Assembly: GCF_021165955.1 (NCBI RefSeq)
Contig: NZ_CP088952.1
Location: 3,348,001-3,412,000, forward strand
DNA length: 64,000 nucleotides
Origin: Massilia endophytica
GTDB lineage: Bacteria > Pseudomonadota > Gammaproteobacteria > Burkholderiales > Burkholderiaceae_D
Reading direction: 5' to 3'
A program made the position numbers and the translations under genes. Numbering within the stretch: the first letter of the stretch is position 1; each line of letters starts with the position of its first letter. This document shows, piece after piece, positions 29,231 through 37,296 of the stretch. The notes beneath the pieces were generated by a model. It saw nothing but the letters and a program-made list of their open reading frames with translations, searched no databases and was not told where the DNA came from.

Positions 29231-29811
29231 TTCAGCTTCTCTACCAATGCGCGCAAGGCCTGGCCGCGATGGGACAGGCGGTTCTTCTCTTCCTTCGACA
29301 GCTCGGCGGCACGCTTGCCCAGCTCCGGAACATGGAAATAAGGATCGTAGCCGAAGCCGCCCTCGCCGCGCGGCTCGGGCATCATGACGCCGTTCCAGCG
29401 GCCATCCGCAATCACGGGCTGCGGGTCGTCCGCATGGCGCACGAACACCAGCACGCAGTAGTAGTAGGCGGACTTGTCTTCATGCTTCGCCAGCTCCGCG
29501 ACGAGCTTCTCATTGTTGCGAGCATCCGATTTCGGTTCCCCCGCATAGCGCGCGGAGAATACGCCGGGCGCGCCGCCCAGGGCGTTGACGCAGACGCCGG
29601 AATCGTCCGCCAGTGCGGGCAGGCCCGTGAGGCGGGAGGCATGGCGCGCTTTCGCCAGCGCGTTCTCGACGAAGGTGAAGAAAGGCTCCTCCGCCTCCGG
29701 CACGCCGAATTCGCCCTGCGGGTGGGCGCTGAAGTCCACGGTGGCGAGCAGTTCGTTGAATTCCTTGAGTTTGCCCGCGTTGTTCGAGGCGAGCACCAGT
29801 TTCCGGGTCAT
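29227..29811 (-). CDS. rdgB: XTP/dITP diphosphatase (non-canonical purine NTP pyrophosphatase)
   Basis: Hydrolyses dITP, ITP and XTP to keep deaminated purines out of nucleic acids. The 194-residue Ham1/RdgB-family protein starts with KLVLASNNAGKLKEF (the SxNxxK nucleotide-binding motif) and has ALADDSGVCVNALGGAPGVFSARYAG and GEGGFGYDPYF, all family landmarks. It begins 3 bp after the rph stop, the usual rph-rdgB order. Confidence 0.97.
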   Translation of the reverse strand: MTRKLVLASNNAGKLKEFNELLATVDFSAHPQGEFGVPEAEEPFFTFVENALAKARHASRLTGLPALADDSGVCVNALGGAPGVFSARYAGEPKSDARNNEKLVAELAKHEDKSAYYYCVLVFVRHADDPQPVIADGRWNGVMMPEPRGEGGFGYDPYFHVPELGKRAAELSKEEKNRLSHRGQALRALVEKLK

Positions 29812-29814
29812 GGC

Positions 29815-30543
29815 TTACAGTTCCAGTGCCTGCTTTTGCAGCGCGACCAGCTGCTTGATGCCGCTGTCGCCCAGGTCGAGCAGGCGGTTCATGGTGGCGC
29901 GGTCGAAGGCGTCGCCTTCCGCGGTGCCCTGCACTTCCACGAAGTGGCCGCTGTCCGTCATGATGATGTTCATGTCGGTATCGCAGTCCGAATCTTCAAC
30001 GTAGTCGAGGTCCAGTACGGGCATGCCCTTGTACACGCCGACGGAAATGGCCGCGACGAAATGCTTGACCGGGATCGCTTCGATCATGCCACGCTCCTTC
30101 AGCTTGCTGAAGGCGTCGTAGGCCGCCACCATGGCGCCGGTGATGGACGCGGTACGCGTGCCGCCATCAGCCTGGATCACGTCGCAGTCCAGGTGCAGCG
30201 TGCGCTCGCCGAAAGCCTGCAGGTCGAAGGCGGCGCGCAGGGAGCGGCCGATCAGGCGCTGGATCTCCTGCGTGCGTCCGCTCTGCTTGCCCTTGGCCGC
30301 CTCGCGGTCCATGCGCGAATGCGTGGAGCGCGGCAGCATGCCGTATTCCGCCGTCATCCAGCCCTGCCCTTTGCCCTTCAGGAAGCCCGGCACCTTCTCT
30401 TCGATGCTGGCGGTGCAGATCACTTTCGTGTCGCCGCATTCGATCAGCACGGAGCCTTCGGCATGCTTGGTGTAGTTGCGGGTCAGGCGCACGGTGCGCA
30501 GCGCATCGACCGCACGGCCGCTGGGACGGGATTCAAAGCTCAT
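29815..30543 (-). CDS. rph: Ribonuclease PH
   Basis: A phosphate-dependent 3'-5' exoribonuclease that trims tRNA 3' ends. The 242 residues show the family start PSGRAVDALRTVRLTRNYTK, the phosphate-site arginines in QRLIGRSLRAAFDL, and CDVIQADGGTRTASITGA. It is intact, unlike the frameshifted rph of E. coli K-12 (rph-1). It lies 7 bp after the phosphatase gene and so belongs to the kinase-phosphatase-rph-rdgB-hemW operon. Confidence 0.97.
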   Translation of the reverse strand: MSFESRPSGRAVDALRTVRLTRNYTKHAEGSVLIECGDTKVICTASIEEKVPGFLKGKGQGWMTAEYGMLPRSTHSRMDREAAKGKQSGRTQEIQRLIGRSLRAAFDLQAFGERTLHLDCDVIQADGGTRTASITGAMVAAYDAFSKLKERGMIEAIPVKHFVAAISVGVYKGMPVLDLDYVEDSDCDTDMNIIMTDSGHFVEVQGTAEGDAFDRATMNRLLDLGDSGIKQLVALQKQALEL

Positions 30544-30550
30544 GTTCTTC

Positions 30551-31483
30551 CTATTTGAGTAGCTGGGATGATTTCTCGATGGCGCCGCGGATCTCCGCTA
30601 TCGCCTTTTCAATGTCTTCGTCGTTGAAGGCCGCGTCGCCCGGGCTCCCCTGCACGATGGTGCTGGGCGCGTCTTCCGGCATCGCCTCGGTGGACACCAT
30701 GGTGGACATGGCCATCGTCGACGTGGCGATGCTGTCCACCACCGCGCTGCCCTGCCACATGATGGCCAGCGCCGTGACGTTGTCGCTGTGCTCACCCGCG
30801 CGTTTCAGGGCCGCCTTCACAAGGTCCGGCACCGCGCGCACGATGGTTTCGCCCGACATGGTGTGCAGCACTTGCTCTTCAGGCACCATGGCCCACAGGC
30901 CATCCGAGCATAATAACATCTGGTCGCCGGGCAGGAGGCTGGCGCGCCCGGAGACTTCCACGCGCGGCAGGCTGGAGGCGCCAAGGCAGCTATACAGCTT
31001 GTTGCGGTCGGGATGGCTGGCGCGCGCCGACGCGGGCACCTGGCCCCGGTCGATCATCTTCTCCACATGCGAATGGTCGCGCGTGCGCGCCATGAGCTGG
31101 CCACCGCGCAGCCAGTACAGGCGCGAATCGCCGCAGTGCGCCCAGATCGCCATATTGTGCTGGATGAGGCAAGCCACGATGGTGGTGCGCGGCGTGTCCG
31201 GCAGGTTCTCCAGGGCGCTGTACTTGTGGATCCCGCGGTGCGCGGCCATGCAGGCCTCTTCGAGAAAGCGCTCCGGCCCTTTCACATAGGGCTTGGCCTG
31301 CTGCTGGAACATCTCCGAGAAGGTCTTTAACGCGATCTCCGCGGCGGCCTCGCCGCGCAGATGCCCGCCCATGCCGTCCGCCAGCACCAGCAGCAGGGCC
31401 TCGCGCGTGTAGCTGTAGCCCATGCGGTCCTGGTTGACCTTGCGGCCGCCGATCTGGCTTTCCTGGTAGACGGAGAACTGCAT
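30551..31483 (-). CDS. PP2C-family (PPM) Ser/Thr protein phosphatase
   Basis: A 310-residue phosphatase expected to reverse the action of the kinase encoded next to it. Metal-site motifs are all present: NQDRMG near residue 20, LADGMGGHLRGEAA, HCGDSRLYWLRGG, LLCSDGLW and EHSDNVTA. After about residue 245 there is a Ser/Thr/Met-rich tail (STMAMSTMVSTEAMPED) and a charged helix, not part of the fold and a possible phosphorylated region. The ATG at 31483 lies 4 bp behind the kinase stop; an upstream ATG at 31525 would overlap the kinase. Confidence 0.94.
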   Translation of the reverse strand: MQFSVYQESQIGGRKVNQDRMGYSYTREALLLVLADGMGGHLRGEAAAEIALKTFSEMFQQQAKPYVKGPERFLEEACMAAHRGIHKYSALENLPDTPRTTIVACLIQHNMAIWAHCGDSRLYWLRGGQLMARTRDHSHVEKMIDRGQVPASARASHPDRNKLYSCLGASSLPRVEVSGRASLLPGDQMLLCSDGLWAMVPEEQVLHTMSGETIVRAVPDLVKAALKRAGEHSDNVTALAIMWQGSAVVDSIATSTMAMSTMVSTEAMPEDAPSTIVQGSPGDAAFNDEDIEKAIAEIRGAIEKSSQLLK

Positions 31484-31487
31484 CGGC

Positions 31488-32477
31488 TCAGCCCTGCAAG
31501 GTGTCCGGCGCGGGCTTGCGGCCAAGGCCCATGCGCTGCACCAGGCCGCGCAGCTTGTCCAATGCGCTTGGCGCAGGCGGCGGCGCGCTCTCCACTTCCG
31601 GCAGGCGCAGAAGCTTCTGCAGCGCGAACAGGCTTTGCGGACGCGCCAACGGATCGAGTTCCAGCGCCCAGCGCACCACGCGCAGCAGCTCGGGCGAATA
31701 CTCGCCTTCCAGCCTGGTGAAGTGGGCTTCCATCTTGTCTTCCTTGCGGCGCTGGTCCGCAGGCTGCGGCGGCGAGCCGGTCATGCAGCAGAAGATGGAA
31801 GCGCCAATGCTGTACACATCGGTCCAGGGGCCGAGCGCTTCGGTCTTGGAATACAGTTCGGGTGCGGCGAAGCCGGGCGTGTACATGGGCGTGAGCTTGG
31901 GACTGTCCGTGTTCACGGTCTGGCGCGCGGCGCCGAAATCGAGCAGCATGGGCGTGCCGTCCCGCCGCAGATAGATGTTCGCGGGCTTCAGGTCCAGGTG
32001 CAGCAGCTTGTTCGCGTGGACTTCGCGCAGGCCGTTCAGGGTCTGCATGAATATTTGGCGAATGAATTTTTCGCCGACGTTTGCACCTCTTTGGTGCTGT
32101 TTTTGAATATGCTCCTGAAGCGAATGTCCCGATTCGTAGGCCATCACCATATACACGGTATCGTGCGCACGGAAGAAATTCAACACTCTTACAACATTTG
32201 GGTGAGAAATTCTGGCCAGGGCCCGACCCTCTTCAAAAAAGCATTTCAGCCCTATTCTAAAGACGGAAAGCTTGGATTTCTCCACCACAGGGACCAATTC
32301 GCCCTCTTGACGTAATGCGAGCGCGCTTGGTAAATATTCCTTGATGGCGACCGCATTGCCGTCCGTGTCATAGGCCAGGTAGACAATACTGAACCCACCG
32401 GACGCAATTTTCTTTACAATGCGGTAACCAGCTATTTCCAGCCCATCCGGCAGTGGGGCGTTGTTTTGTGCAGCCAT
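31488..32477 (-). CDS. Eukaryotic-like Ser/Thr protein kinase, non-RD type
   Basis: A 329-residue soluble kinase. The glycine loop is at about 24-33 (IASGGFSIVY), the ATP-binding lysine is K46 in AIKEYLP, the catalytic loop is HLDLKPAN at 160-167 and DFG is 180-182. The residue before the catalytic aspartate is leucine instead of arginine, so this is a non-RD kinase that should not need activation-loop phosphorylation in the usual way. There is no membrane helix, PASTA or sensor domain; the C-terminal 60 residues are linker-like. The start at 32477 was chosen because it has AGGAAC upstream and matches the kinase N-terminus. It is the first gene of a five-gene operon. Confidence 0.93.
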   Translation of the reverse strand: MAAQNNAPLPDGLEIAGYRIVKKIASGGFSIVYLAYDTDGNAVAIKEYLPSALALRQEGELVPVVEKSKLSVFRIGLKCFFEEGRALARISHPNVVRVLNFFRAHDTVYMVMAYESGHSLQEHIQKQHQRGANVGEKFIRQIFMQTLNGLREVHANKLLHLDLKPANIYLRRDGTPMLLDFGAARQTVNTDSPKLTPMYTPGFAAPELYSKTEALGPWTDVYSIGASIFCCMTGSPPQPADQRRKEDKMEAHFTRLEGEYSPELLRVVRWALELDPLARPQSLFALQKLLRLPEVESAPPPAPSALDKLRGLVQRMGLGRKPAPDTLQG

Positions 32478-32549
32478 ATGTTCCTCGCCTCGACAACCGG
32501 ATTGTGTGGACAAAACCATGTATTGTAAAGACAAAATCGGGGATATCCA

Positions 32550-33455
32550 TTGAGCATTTCCAGCATGACAGGCTACGCGGTTGCCACGAGCGAGAGCGCA
32601 GCGGGAACTCTGACTATCGAGATCAAGAGCGTCAATTCGCGATTCCTTGACCTTCAGTTCCGCATCAACGACGACCTGCGCGCACTCGAACCCGATTTAA
32701 GGTCTGCCATCATGGCCGCCATCACGCGCGGCAAGGTGGAGATCCGCCTCTCCTTTGGCCGCAAGGCCGCAGCTGCCGGCACCCAGGCCCTCAACGTCAC
32801 CCTGCTGAACGAGCTGGCCCGCCTCCAGACCGAGGTGGGAAAGCACTTTGCCGGCGCGCAGGCCATGTCCGTGGCCGAATTGCTGCGCTGGCCCGGCGTG
32901 GTGGAAGAGGCGCAGATCGGCCAGGAGACGCTGCAGGCTGACGTGGGCGCGCTGATGGCGCGCACCGTGGAGGCTTTCGTCAACAGCCGCCAGCGCGAAG
33001 GCGCTGCGCTCGAAGCGATGCTCATCTCGCGCATCGAGTCCATGGAAGGCATCGTCAAGCGCATCACGCCCCTGATTCCCCAGGTGGTGGCGCAGTTCCA
33101 GCAGAAAGCCGTGGAGCGCATGCAGGAAGCGCTCGGGCTTGCCGCGGGCAACTCGAACAGCAGCCTGTCGCGCCAGGATGCAATGGAGCGCATTCGCCAG
33201 GAAGTCATCCTCTACGGCATCCGTATCGATGTGGCCGAGGAACTGGGGCGCCTGTCCGCCCACCTGACGGAAACCCGCCATATCCTCAAGAAGGGCGGCC
33301 AGGTCGGCAAGCGGCTGGACTTCATGATGCAGGAGCTGAACCGCGAAGCGAACACGCTGGGCGCCAAGGCTTCCGTCAAGGAACTGGCCGATGCGTCGAT
33401 GGAGCTCAAGCTCCTGATCGAGCAGATGCGCGAACAGGTGCAGAACCTGGAATAG
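32550..33455 (+). CDS. yicC: YicC-family endoribonuclease
   Basis: A 301-residue YicC protein; the E. coli homologue is an endoribonuclease acting on small RNAs. The conserved start SMTGYA is present, the family core VNSRFLDLQFR follows, and the C-terminal DUF1732 part includes ETRHILKKGGQVGKRLDFMMQELNREANT. The start is taken as TTG at 32550 (GGGGA 6-7 nt upstream), giving MSISSMTGYA; an ATG at 32565 would cut the conserved start. yicC is usually followed by gmk, but here a group II intron and three minus-strand genes lie between. Confidence 0.93.
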   Translation: MSISSMTGYAVATSESAAGTLTIEIKSVNSRFLDLQFRINDDLRALEPDLRSAIMAAITRGKVEIRLSFGRKAAAAGTQALNVTLLNELARLQTEVGKHFAGAQAMSVAELLRWPGVVEEAQIGQETLQADVGALMARTVEAFVNSRQREGAALEAMLISRIESMEGIVKRITPLIPQVVAQFQQKAVERMQEALGLAAGNSNSSLSRQDAMERIRQEVILYGIRIDVAEELGRLSAHLTETRHILKKGGQVGKRLDFMMQELNREANTLGAKASVKELADASMELKLLIEQMREQVQNLE

Positions 33456-33491
33456 GCATAGGGGCGGTCAGTTTGACTGACCGATCCCCTG

Positions 33492-33529
33492 CCACACCAC
33501 CCGGCATGCGGGTCCGCACCGGGCGGTTC
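33492..33529 (-). ncRNA. Group II intron domain V
   Basis: On the minus strand the element reads GAACCGCCCGGTGCGG then ACCCGCATGCCGGGTGGTGTGG. The two parts pair into a short stem with internal bulge and loop, the catalytic-core pattern of bacterial group II introns. Its good preservation suggests the ribozyme could still splice. Confidence 0.85.
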
Positions 33530-33541
33530 AAGAAGTTGAGG

Positions 33542-34909
33542 TCAGGAAAGGCGAGGCACACCCAGGCGGTCAAAGTAGGCAATAGTGAGGGTGGTTTTCA
33601 GCAGCCTGTCACTGTTGCGCCACCAGCGACGGCTATTCGCCGCCACCTGTTTTGCCACCGATGGCGCGGCCCCAAGTTTGACCAATTCCCGGTACATGGT
33701 AGTTCCGCGTTTCCAGTGCTTGAGCTGGATTGCCCGCAGCCTATGACGCAGCCATTCATCGAGTCTCCGCCAAATCTTCGGAGTTTGCGCCAAGTGGAAG
33801 TACCCCTTCCATCCCAGCATATAGATGCGTAGTTTTGCCACCACTTCCGCCATGCTGCGCCCGCCGGAGCGGCCGGTGAGCTCCCGGAGGCGTTGTTTAA
33901 AGGCTGCCAGCGGCTTATGAGCCACTGCGCGCTTCACTTGGCCTCCGCGTGCCACCCACAGACTGTAACCGAGGAACTTGCGACCAAAGGCGCTGGCCAC
34001 CGCGCTTTTGCTTTCGTTGACCATGAGGTGCAACTTGGCATAACAGCGCCGCAACAGCGCCATCACCCGCTGCCCCGCCTTGATGCTGCGTACGTAGACG
34101 TTCGCATCGTCGGCGTAGCGCGCGAAGCGATGGCCGCGCCGCTCCAGTTCCTTGTCCACCTCATCGAGCATGATGTTGCCAAGTAGCGGGCTGAGCGGGC
34201 CACCTTGAGGCGCTCCATCAGTCCGTTCCAGCACCACGCCATGGTCCATGATGCCGCTGTTCAAATAGGCCCGGATCAGCCGGATGACCCCGGCATCTTC
34301 AATGCGCTTGCGCAGACGGTCAATCAGGATGTCATGATTGACCCGATCGAAGAATTTCGACAGGTCAACGTCAACCACGACTCGCAGGCCCGACTGGACA
34401 TACGCTTGGGCGGCTAAGACCGCGTCTTGCGCACGCCTACCCGGACGGAAGCCGTAGCTGTGCTCGCTGAAGGTGGGATCAAGTATCGGTTGCAGCACCT
34501 GCAGGAGTGCTTGCTGGATCAGGCGATCCGTCACCGTCGGGATGCCAAGCTCGCGCTCACCGCCGTCCGGTTTCGGGATCGTCACCCGGAGCACCGGGCT
34601 GGGCCGGTACGTCCCTGACAGCAGTTGTTCGCGTATGCCCGGCCACGCGGTCGCCAGATGATGAGAGGTTTGGTTGATGTCCAGACCATCGACGCCAGCT
34701 GCTCCCTTGTTGGCGCGCACACGCTTGAACGCCCGCCGCAGGTTCTCTGTTGTCAGCGCCGCAGCAAGCAGCGCTGTCCCCGTGTTTCCGGTGGCATGCC
34801 GCGGGCATTCCGCTTCGTCGCTGAAAGCATCAGACAAGGCTTCACCTTGCCTTACGGCCTCCCGCCCCGCTTGCACGGGCATCTGACGCATGGCTGGCTG
34901 CATCGGCAT
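33542..34909 (-). CDS. ltrA: Group II intron reverse transcriptase/maturase
   Basis: A 455-residue intron-encoded protein that helps the intron RNA splice and insert into DNA. RT blocks are in order: GVDGLDI, LGIPTVTDRLIQQAL, HSYGFRPGRRAQDAV, VVDVDLSKFFDRVNH, GAPQGGPLSPLLGNIMLDE and the active-site YADD (265-268). The maturase (GIIM) domain follows at about 330-425 (LRIYMLGWKGYFHL). The protein ends soon after, with no HNH endonuclease, as in class C introns that insert without second-strand cleavage. No frameshift is visible, so it may be functional. Start is the longest ATG; MRQMPVQAG seven residues in is an alternative. Confidence 0.95.
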   Translation of the reverse strand: MPMQPAMRQMPVQAGREAVRQGEALSDAFSDEAECPRHATGNTGTALLAAALTTENLRRAFKRVRANKGAAGVDGLDINQTSHHLATAWPGIREQLLSGTYRPSPVLRVTIPKPDGGERELGIPTVTDRLIQQALLQVLQPILDPTFSEHSYGFRPGRRAQDAVLAAQAYVQSGLRVVVDVDLSKFFDRVNHDILIDRLRKRIEDAGVIRLIRAYLNSGIMDHGVVLERTDGAPQGGPLSPLLGNIMLDEVDKELERRGHRFARYADDANVYVRSIKAGQRVMALLRRCYAKLHLMVNESKSAVASAFGRKFLGYSLWVARGGQVKRAVAHKPLAAFKQRLRELTGRSGGRSMAEVVAKLRIYMLGWKGYFHLAQTPKIWRRLDEWLRHRLRAIQLKHWKRGTTMYRELVKLGAAPSVAKQVAANSRRWWRNSDRLLKTTLTIAYFDRLGVPRLS

Positions 34910-35308
34910 ATCGGACTCACTCCTTCTCGTTCGGTCCTTCAGTGGCGGAGTCGAGCCTTCCCGGCGCTACCTCCAGCTACTATGACCTCTGCTGAGACCC
35001 CGCTCCGATTTTTTTTTCGTCGCCCTTTCAGGCATAAAGCGGGGCGTCCCCAGGTAAGGGCCGCACTCCTTCATCACACAACCGCCGCATCTACACCACC
35101 GTCCTTTGACCACAAGAGCTTTGCGGTTTTATGCCCGCTTGCCCTGAGCAGCAGTGCCTTCTATGCGATTCGTGTTCCTCGGCTCATGATTTACGCTCCA
35201 CGCTTCCTTCCCACGGTCGGTTACCCTTCCGCAGTTGCGCTTCGCTCACTGTGGTCAGCTCGCGGCGGGACTTGCACCCGCAGGAGTACGCCCATGCTGG
35301 GCGCACAT

Positions 35309-35339
35309 AAAAAAAAGCGGCCGGATGGGCCGCTTTTTT
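35309..35339. terminator. Bidirectional Rho-independent terminator next to the intron
   Basis: GCGGCC (35317-35322) and GGCCGC (35328-35333) form a stem with a 5-nt loop, flanked by eight A and six T. On the minus strand it overlaps the stop codon of the binding-protein gene. It probably once also ended yicC transcription from the other side, but the intron now separates it from yicC. Confidence 0.9.
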
Positions 35340-36354
35340 ACTTCCAGCCTGCCGCTTCGTAGATCGCGGGCACGGCGTCGAGGTGTTTCGCGATGCGGCC
35401 CAGGGGCGTTTTGTCCCCTTTGTAGCTGCCCAGTTTCGCCAGGCCGGGATTGGCCGATTTCGCCGTGGGCACGGCCGGCCACTCGTTGTTCCCGTCCGCG
35501 AAATACACCTGCGCTTCGTCCGAGGCCAGATACTCCAGGAACTTGATGGCGTTCTCGCGGTTGGGCGCGTTCTTCAATACGCCCGCGCCGGACACGTTCA
35601 CGTGCGTGCCGTAGTTCTTCTGATTGGGGAACACGATCTCGATGTTCTCCATCAGCTTGCGGTCCTCCGGCTTCTCGGAGCGCAGCAGGCGGCCCAGGTA
35701 GTAGGAGTTGGTGAGGGCCACGCCGCATTCGCCGCCCGCCACGCCGCGCACCTGGTCCAGGTCTCCGCCCTTCGGCGGACGCGCCATATTGGCCACCACG
35801 CCCTTTGCCCACTGCTCCGTCTTCCTCTCGCCATTGTGCTCGATCATGGAAGCGCCCAGCGAGATGTTGTAGGGATGGCCGCCGTTGCGCACACAGAGCT
35901 TGCCCTTCAGGCGCGGATGGGACAGGTCTTCGTAGTTCTGCACCCACTCCGCCTTCACCGACTTGTTATGCACGATGACGCGCGTGCGCACCGAAAAGGC
36001 AAACCAGTCGTTCGTGCGCAGATGGGCGGGAATGCGTTCGTTCAGTACCGCCGACTGCACGGGCGCCAGCAGGCCTTCCGCATTGGCGCGCGCCAGGCGC
36101 ACCAGGTCCACGGTCACCAGCACGTCCGCCGGGCTGCTTGGGCCCTCGTTCCTGATGCGTTCGACCACTTCGTTCTCGCCCGCCTCGATGCGGTTGACGG
36201 CGATGCCGGTCTGCTTCGTGAAGTTCTCGTAGAGCGCGGGGTCGGTGTGGTAATGGCGCGAGGAGTAGAGGTTGATGACAGGACCATCGGCGGCCTGGGC
36301 GCAGGCGCAGGCCAGCATCAGTGCAGCCAGCGCTGCAGGCTTCATCGGCGTCAT
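35338..36354 (-). CDS. Iron(III)-type ABC transporter substrate-binding protein
   Basis: A 338-residue periplasmic binding protein of the FbpA/FutA/AfuA family. A signal peptide with a hydrophobic core precedes a likely cleavage site AQA-AD near residue 22. Mature protein starts with INLYSSRHYHTD, and a pair of tyrosines in NSYYLGRLL occupies the position of the conserved iron-ligand tyrosines; the YSSRHY motif is typical of FutA-type proteins. No permease or ATPase gene is adjacent, so the rest of the transporter must be elsewhere. ATG codons at 36354 and 36345 are both possible starts. Confidence 0.9.
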   Translation of the reverse strand: MTPMKPAALAALMLACACAQAADGPVINLYSSRHYHTDPALYENFTKQTGIAVNRIEAGENEVVERIRNEGPSSPADVLVTVDLVRLARANAEGLLAPVQSAVLNERIPAHLRTNDWFAFSVRTRVIVHNKSVKAEWVQNYEDLSHPRLKGKLCVRNGGHPYNISLGASMIEHNGERKTEQWAKGVVANMARPPKGGDLDQVRGVAGGECGVALTNSYYLGRLLRSEKPEDRKLMENIEIVFPNQKNYGTHVNVSGAGVLKNAPNRENAIKFLEYLASDEAQVYFADGNNEWPAVPTAKSANPGLAKLGSYKGDKTPLGRIAKHLDAVPAIYEAAGWK

Positions 36355-36387
36355 GAATCGTTACCTCGGGTGTGGGCGATGCCCGCA

Positions 36388-37293
36388 TTATACCGGCGGA
36401 TGCCCCCGGCGCGGCGCTTCGCCCACCCCTTCGAACCAGTCCAGGGCCGCACGCCACAAGGGTTCGGCGTGCGCGCGGAAGTAGCCCATGTGGCCAAGTT
36501 TGCCCAGCCCTGAACGCGCGGGATCGATGTCCACGCCGAACCAGGGCGCGTTGCGGTAGCCCGCCATGAAGGCGTCGCGCGAGGCGGGCGGCGCCCAGCG
36601 GTCGTCGCGCGCATTGGCGGCCATGATGGGCGCCTGCACGCGGCTGAAGCCATCCGTCACCAGCGACATGGAAGGATCGTCGAAGAAGTAGCGCGGATAG
36701 GCGCACCATTTGCGCCACTGCCGGTAGACCTGCAGCGGCAGGTCCTCGCCCATGCCCAGACGGCTCCAGCTCAGGAAGCCGTGGCGGCGCGTCATCAACG
36801 GCCCCATCACGCGCCACATGAAGAGCACGCGCAGGCGCTCGGCCAGCGGCATCCAGCCGTGCCAGCCCGCGCCGGTGGCGAAGGTATAAAGCGCATTCAC
36901 CTTGTGATGGTTGGGCAGCAGGCCGAAAGCATGGCCGCCGTAGGAATGGCCCACCATGTACAGCGGCGTGCCCGCCTGCGCCATCTCCTCCACGGCCGCT
37001 GCGAGGTCGAGCCGTGCCCAGTCCAGGAAATCGCCGCCGAAGCCGCGCAGGCTGGCGGGGGCGGACTGGCCGATGCCGCGGTAGTCGAAGGTGAGCACGG
37101 TGAAGCCGCGCTTCGCGGCGTATTCGGCGAAGCGGCGGTAGAAGCCCTGCGGCACGCCCGTGGCCCCTGCCACCACGATGCGCGCACGCTCCGCGCCTTC
37201 CGCGCGGTAGCGCACGGCCGCCAGCGCATAGCCGTCCGCCGCGTGAAGAGTGAGTTTCTCGGGCTGCTGGGCAGCGGGCGGCATCTGGCTCAT
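36388..37293 (-). CDS. Alpha/beta-fold hydrolase
   Basis: A 301-residue hydrolase with the nucleophile elbow GHSYGG (GxSxG) at about residues 114-119 and an early DYRGIGQS segment typical of serine-aminopeptidase-like (S33) hydrolases. The conserved histidine is probably the one in LGHMGYF near the C-terminus. No signal peptide is seen. The substrate is unknown. It starts 3 bp after the TetR gene stop, so the pair is one operon and probably controlled by that regulator. Confidence 0.85.
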   Translation of the reverse strand: MSQMPPAAQQPEKLTLHAADGYALAAVRYRAEGAERARIVVAGATGVPQGFYRRFAEYAAKRGFTVLTFDYRGIGQSAPASLRGFGGDFLDWARLDLAAAVEEMAQAGTPLYMVGHSYGGHAFGLLPNHHKVNALYTFATGAGWHGWMPLAERLRVLFMWRVMGPLMTRRHGFLSWSRLGMGEDLPLQVYRQWRKWCAYPRYFFDDPSMSLVTDGFSRVQAPIMAANARDDRWAPPASRDAFMAGYRNAPWFGVDIDPARSGLGKLGHMGYFRAHAEPLWRAALDWFEGVGEAPRRGHPPV

Positions 37294-37296
37294 GGC

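Larger units (their letters stand above)
33458..35306 (-). mobile_element. Group II intron (IIC-like), about 1.85 kb, with reverse transcriptase
   Basis: The minus strand begins GTGCGCCCAGCATGGGCG at 35306, the usual group II 5' end, followed by the GGTGCAAGTCCC segment of domain I. The RT gene is in domain IV, a typical domain V hairpin lies at 33492-33529, and a domain VI stem (CGGTCAGTCAAACTGACCG) runs to a likely 3' end in CCCCTAT near 33458. The 5' end follows directly after the T-run of a hairpin terminator, which is the target class of IIC introns. Boundaries are from motif reading; the 3' end may be off by a few bases. Confidence 0.88.

Noticed and set aside
31488..32477. Kinase-phosphatase pair as PpkA/PppA of a type VI secretion system
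   Set aside because: No T6SS structural gene or FHA protein is nearby; the pair is within an rph-rdgB-hemW operon.
33542..34909. Reverse transcriptase as part of a diversity-generating retroelement or a defence retron
   Set aside because: The protein has a group II maturase domain, and the locus has a group II 5' end and domain V. No template/variable repeat pair, msr/msd RNA or effector gene is seen.
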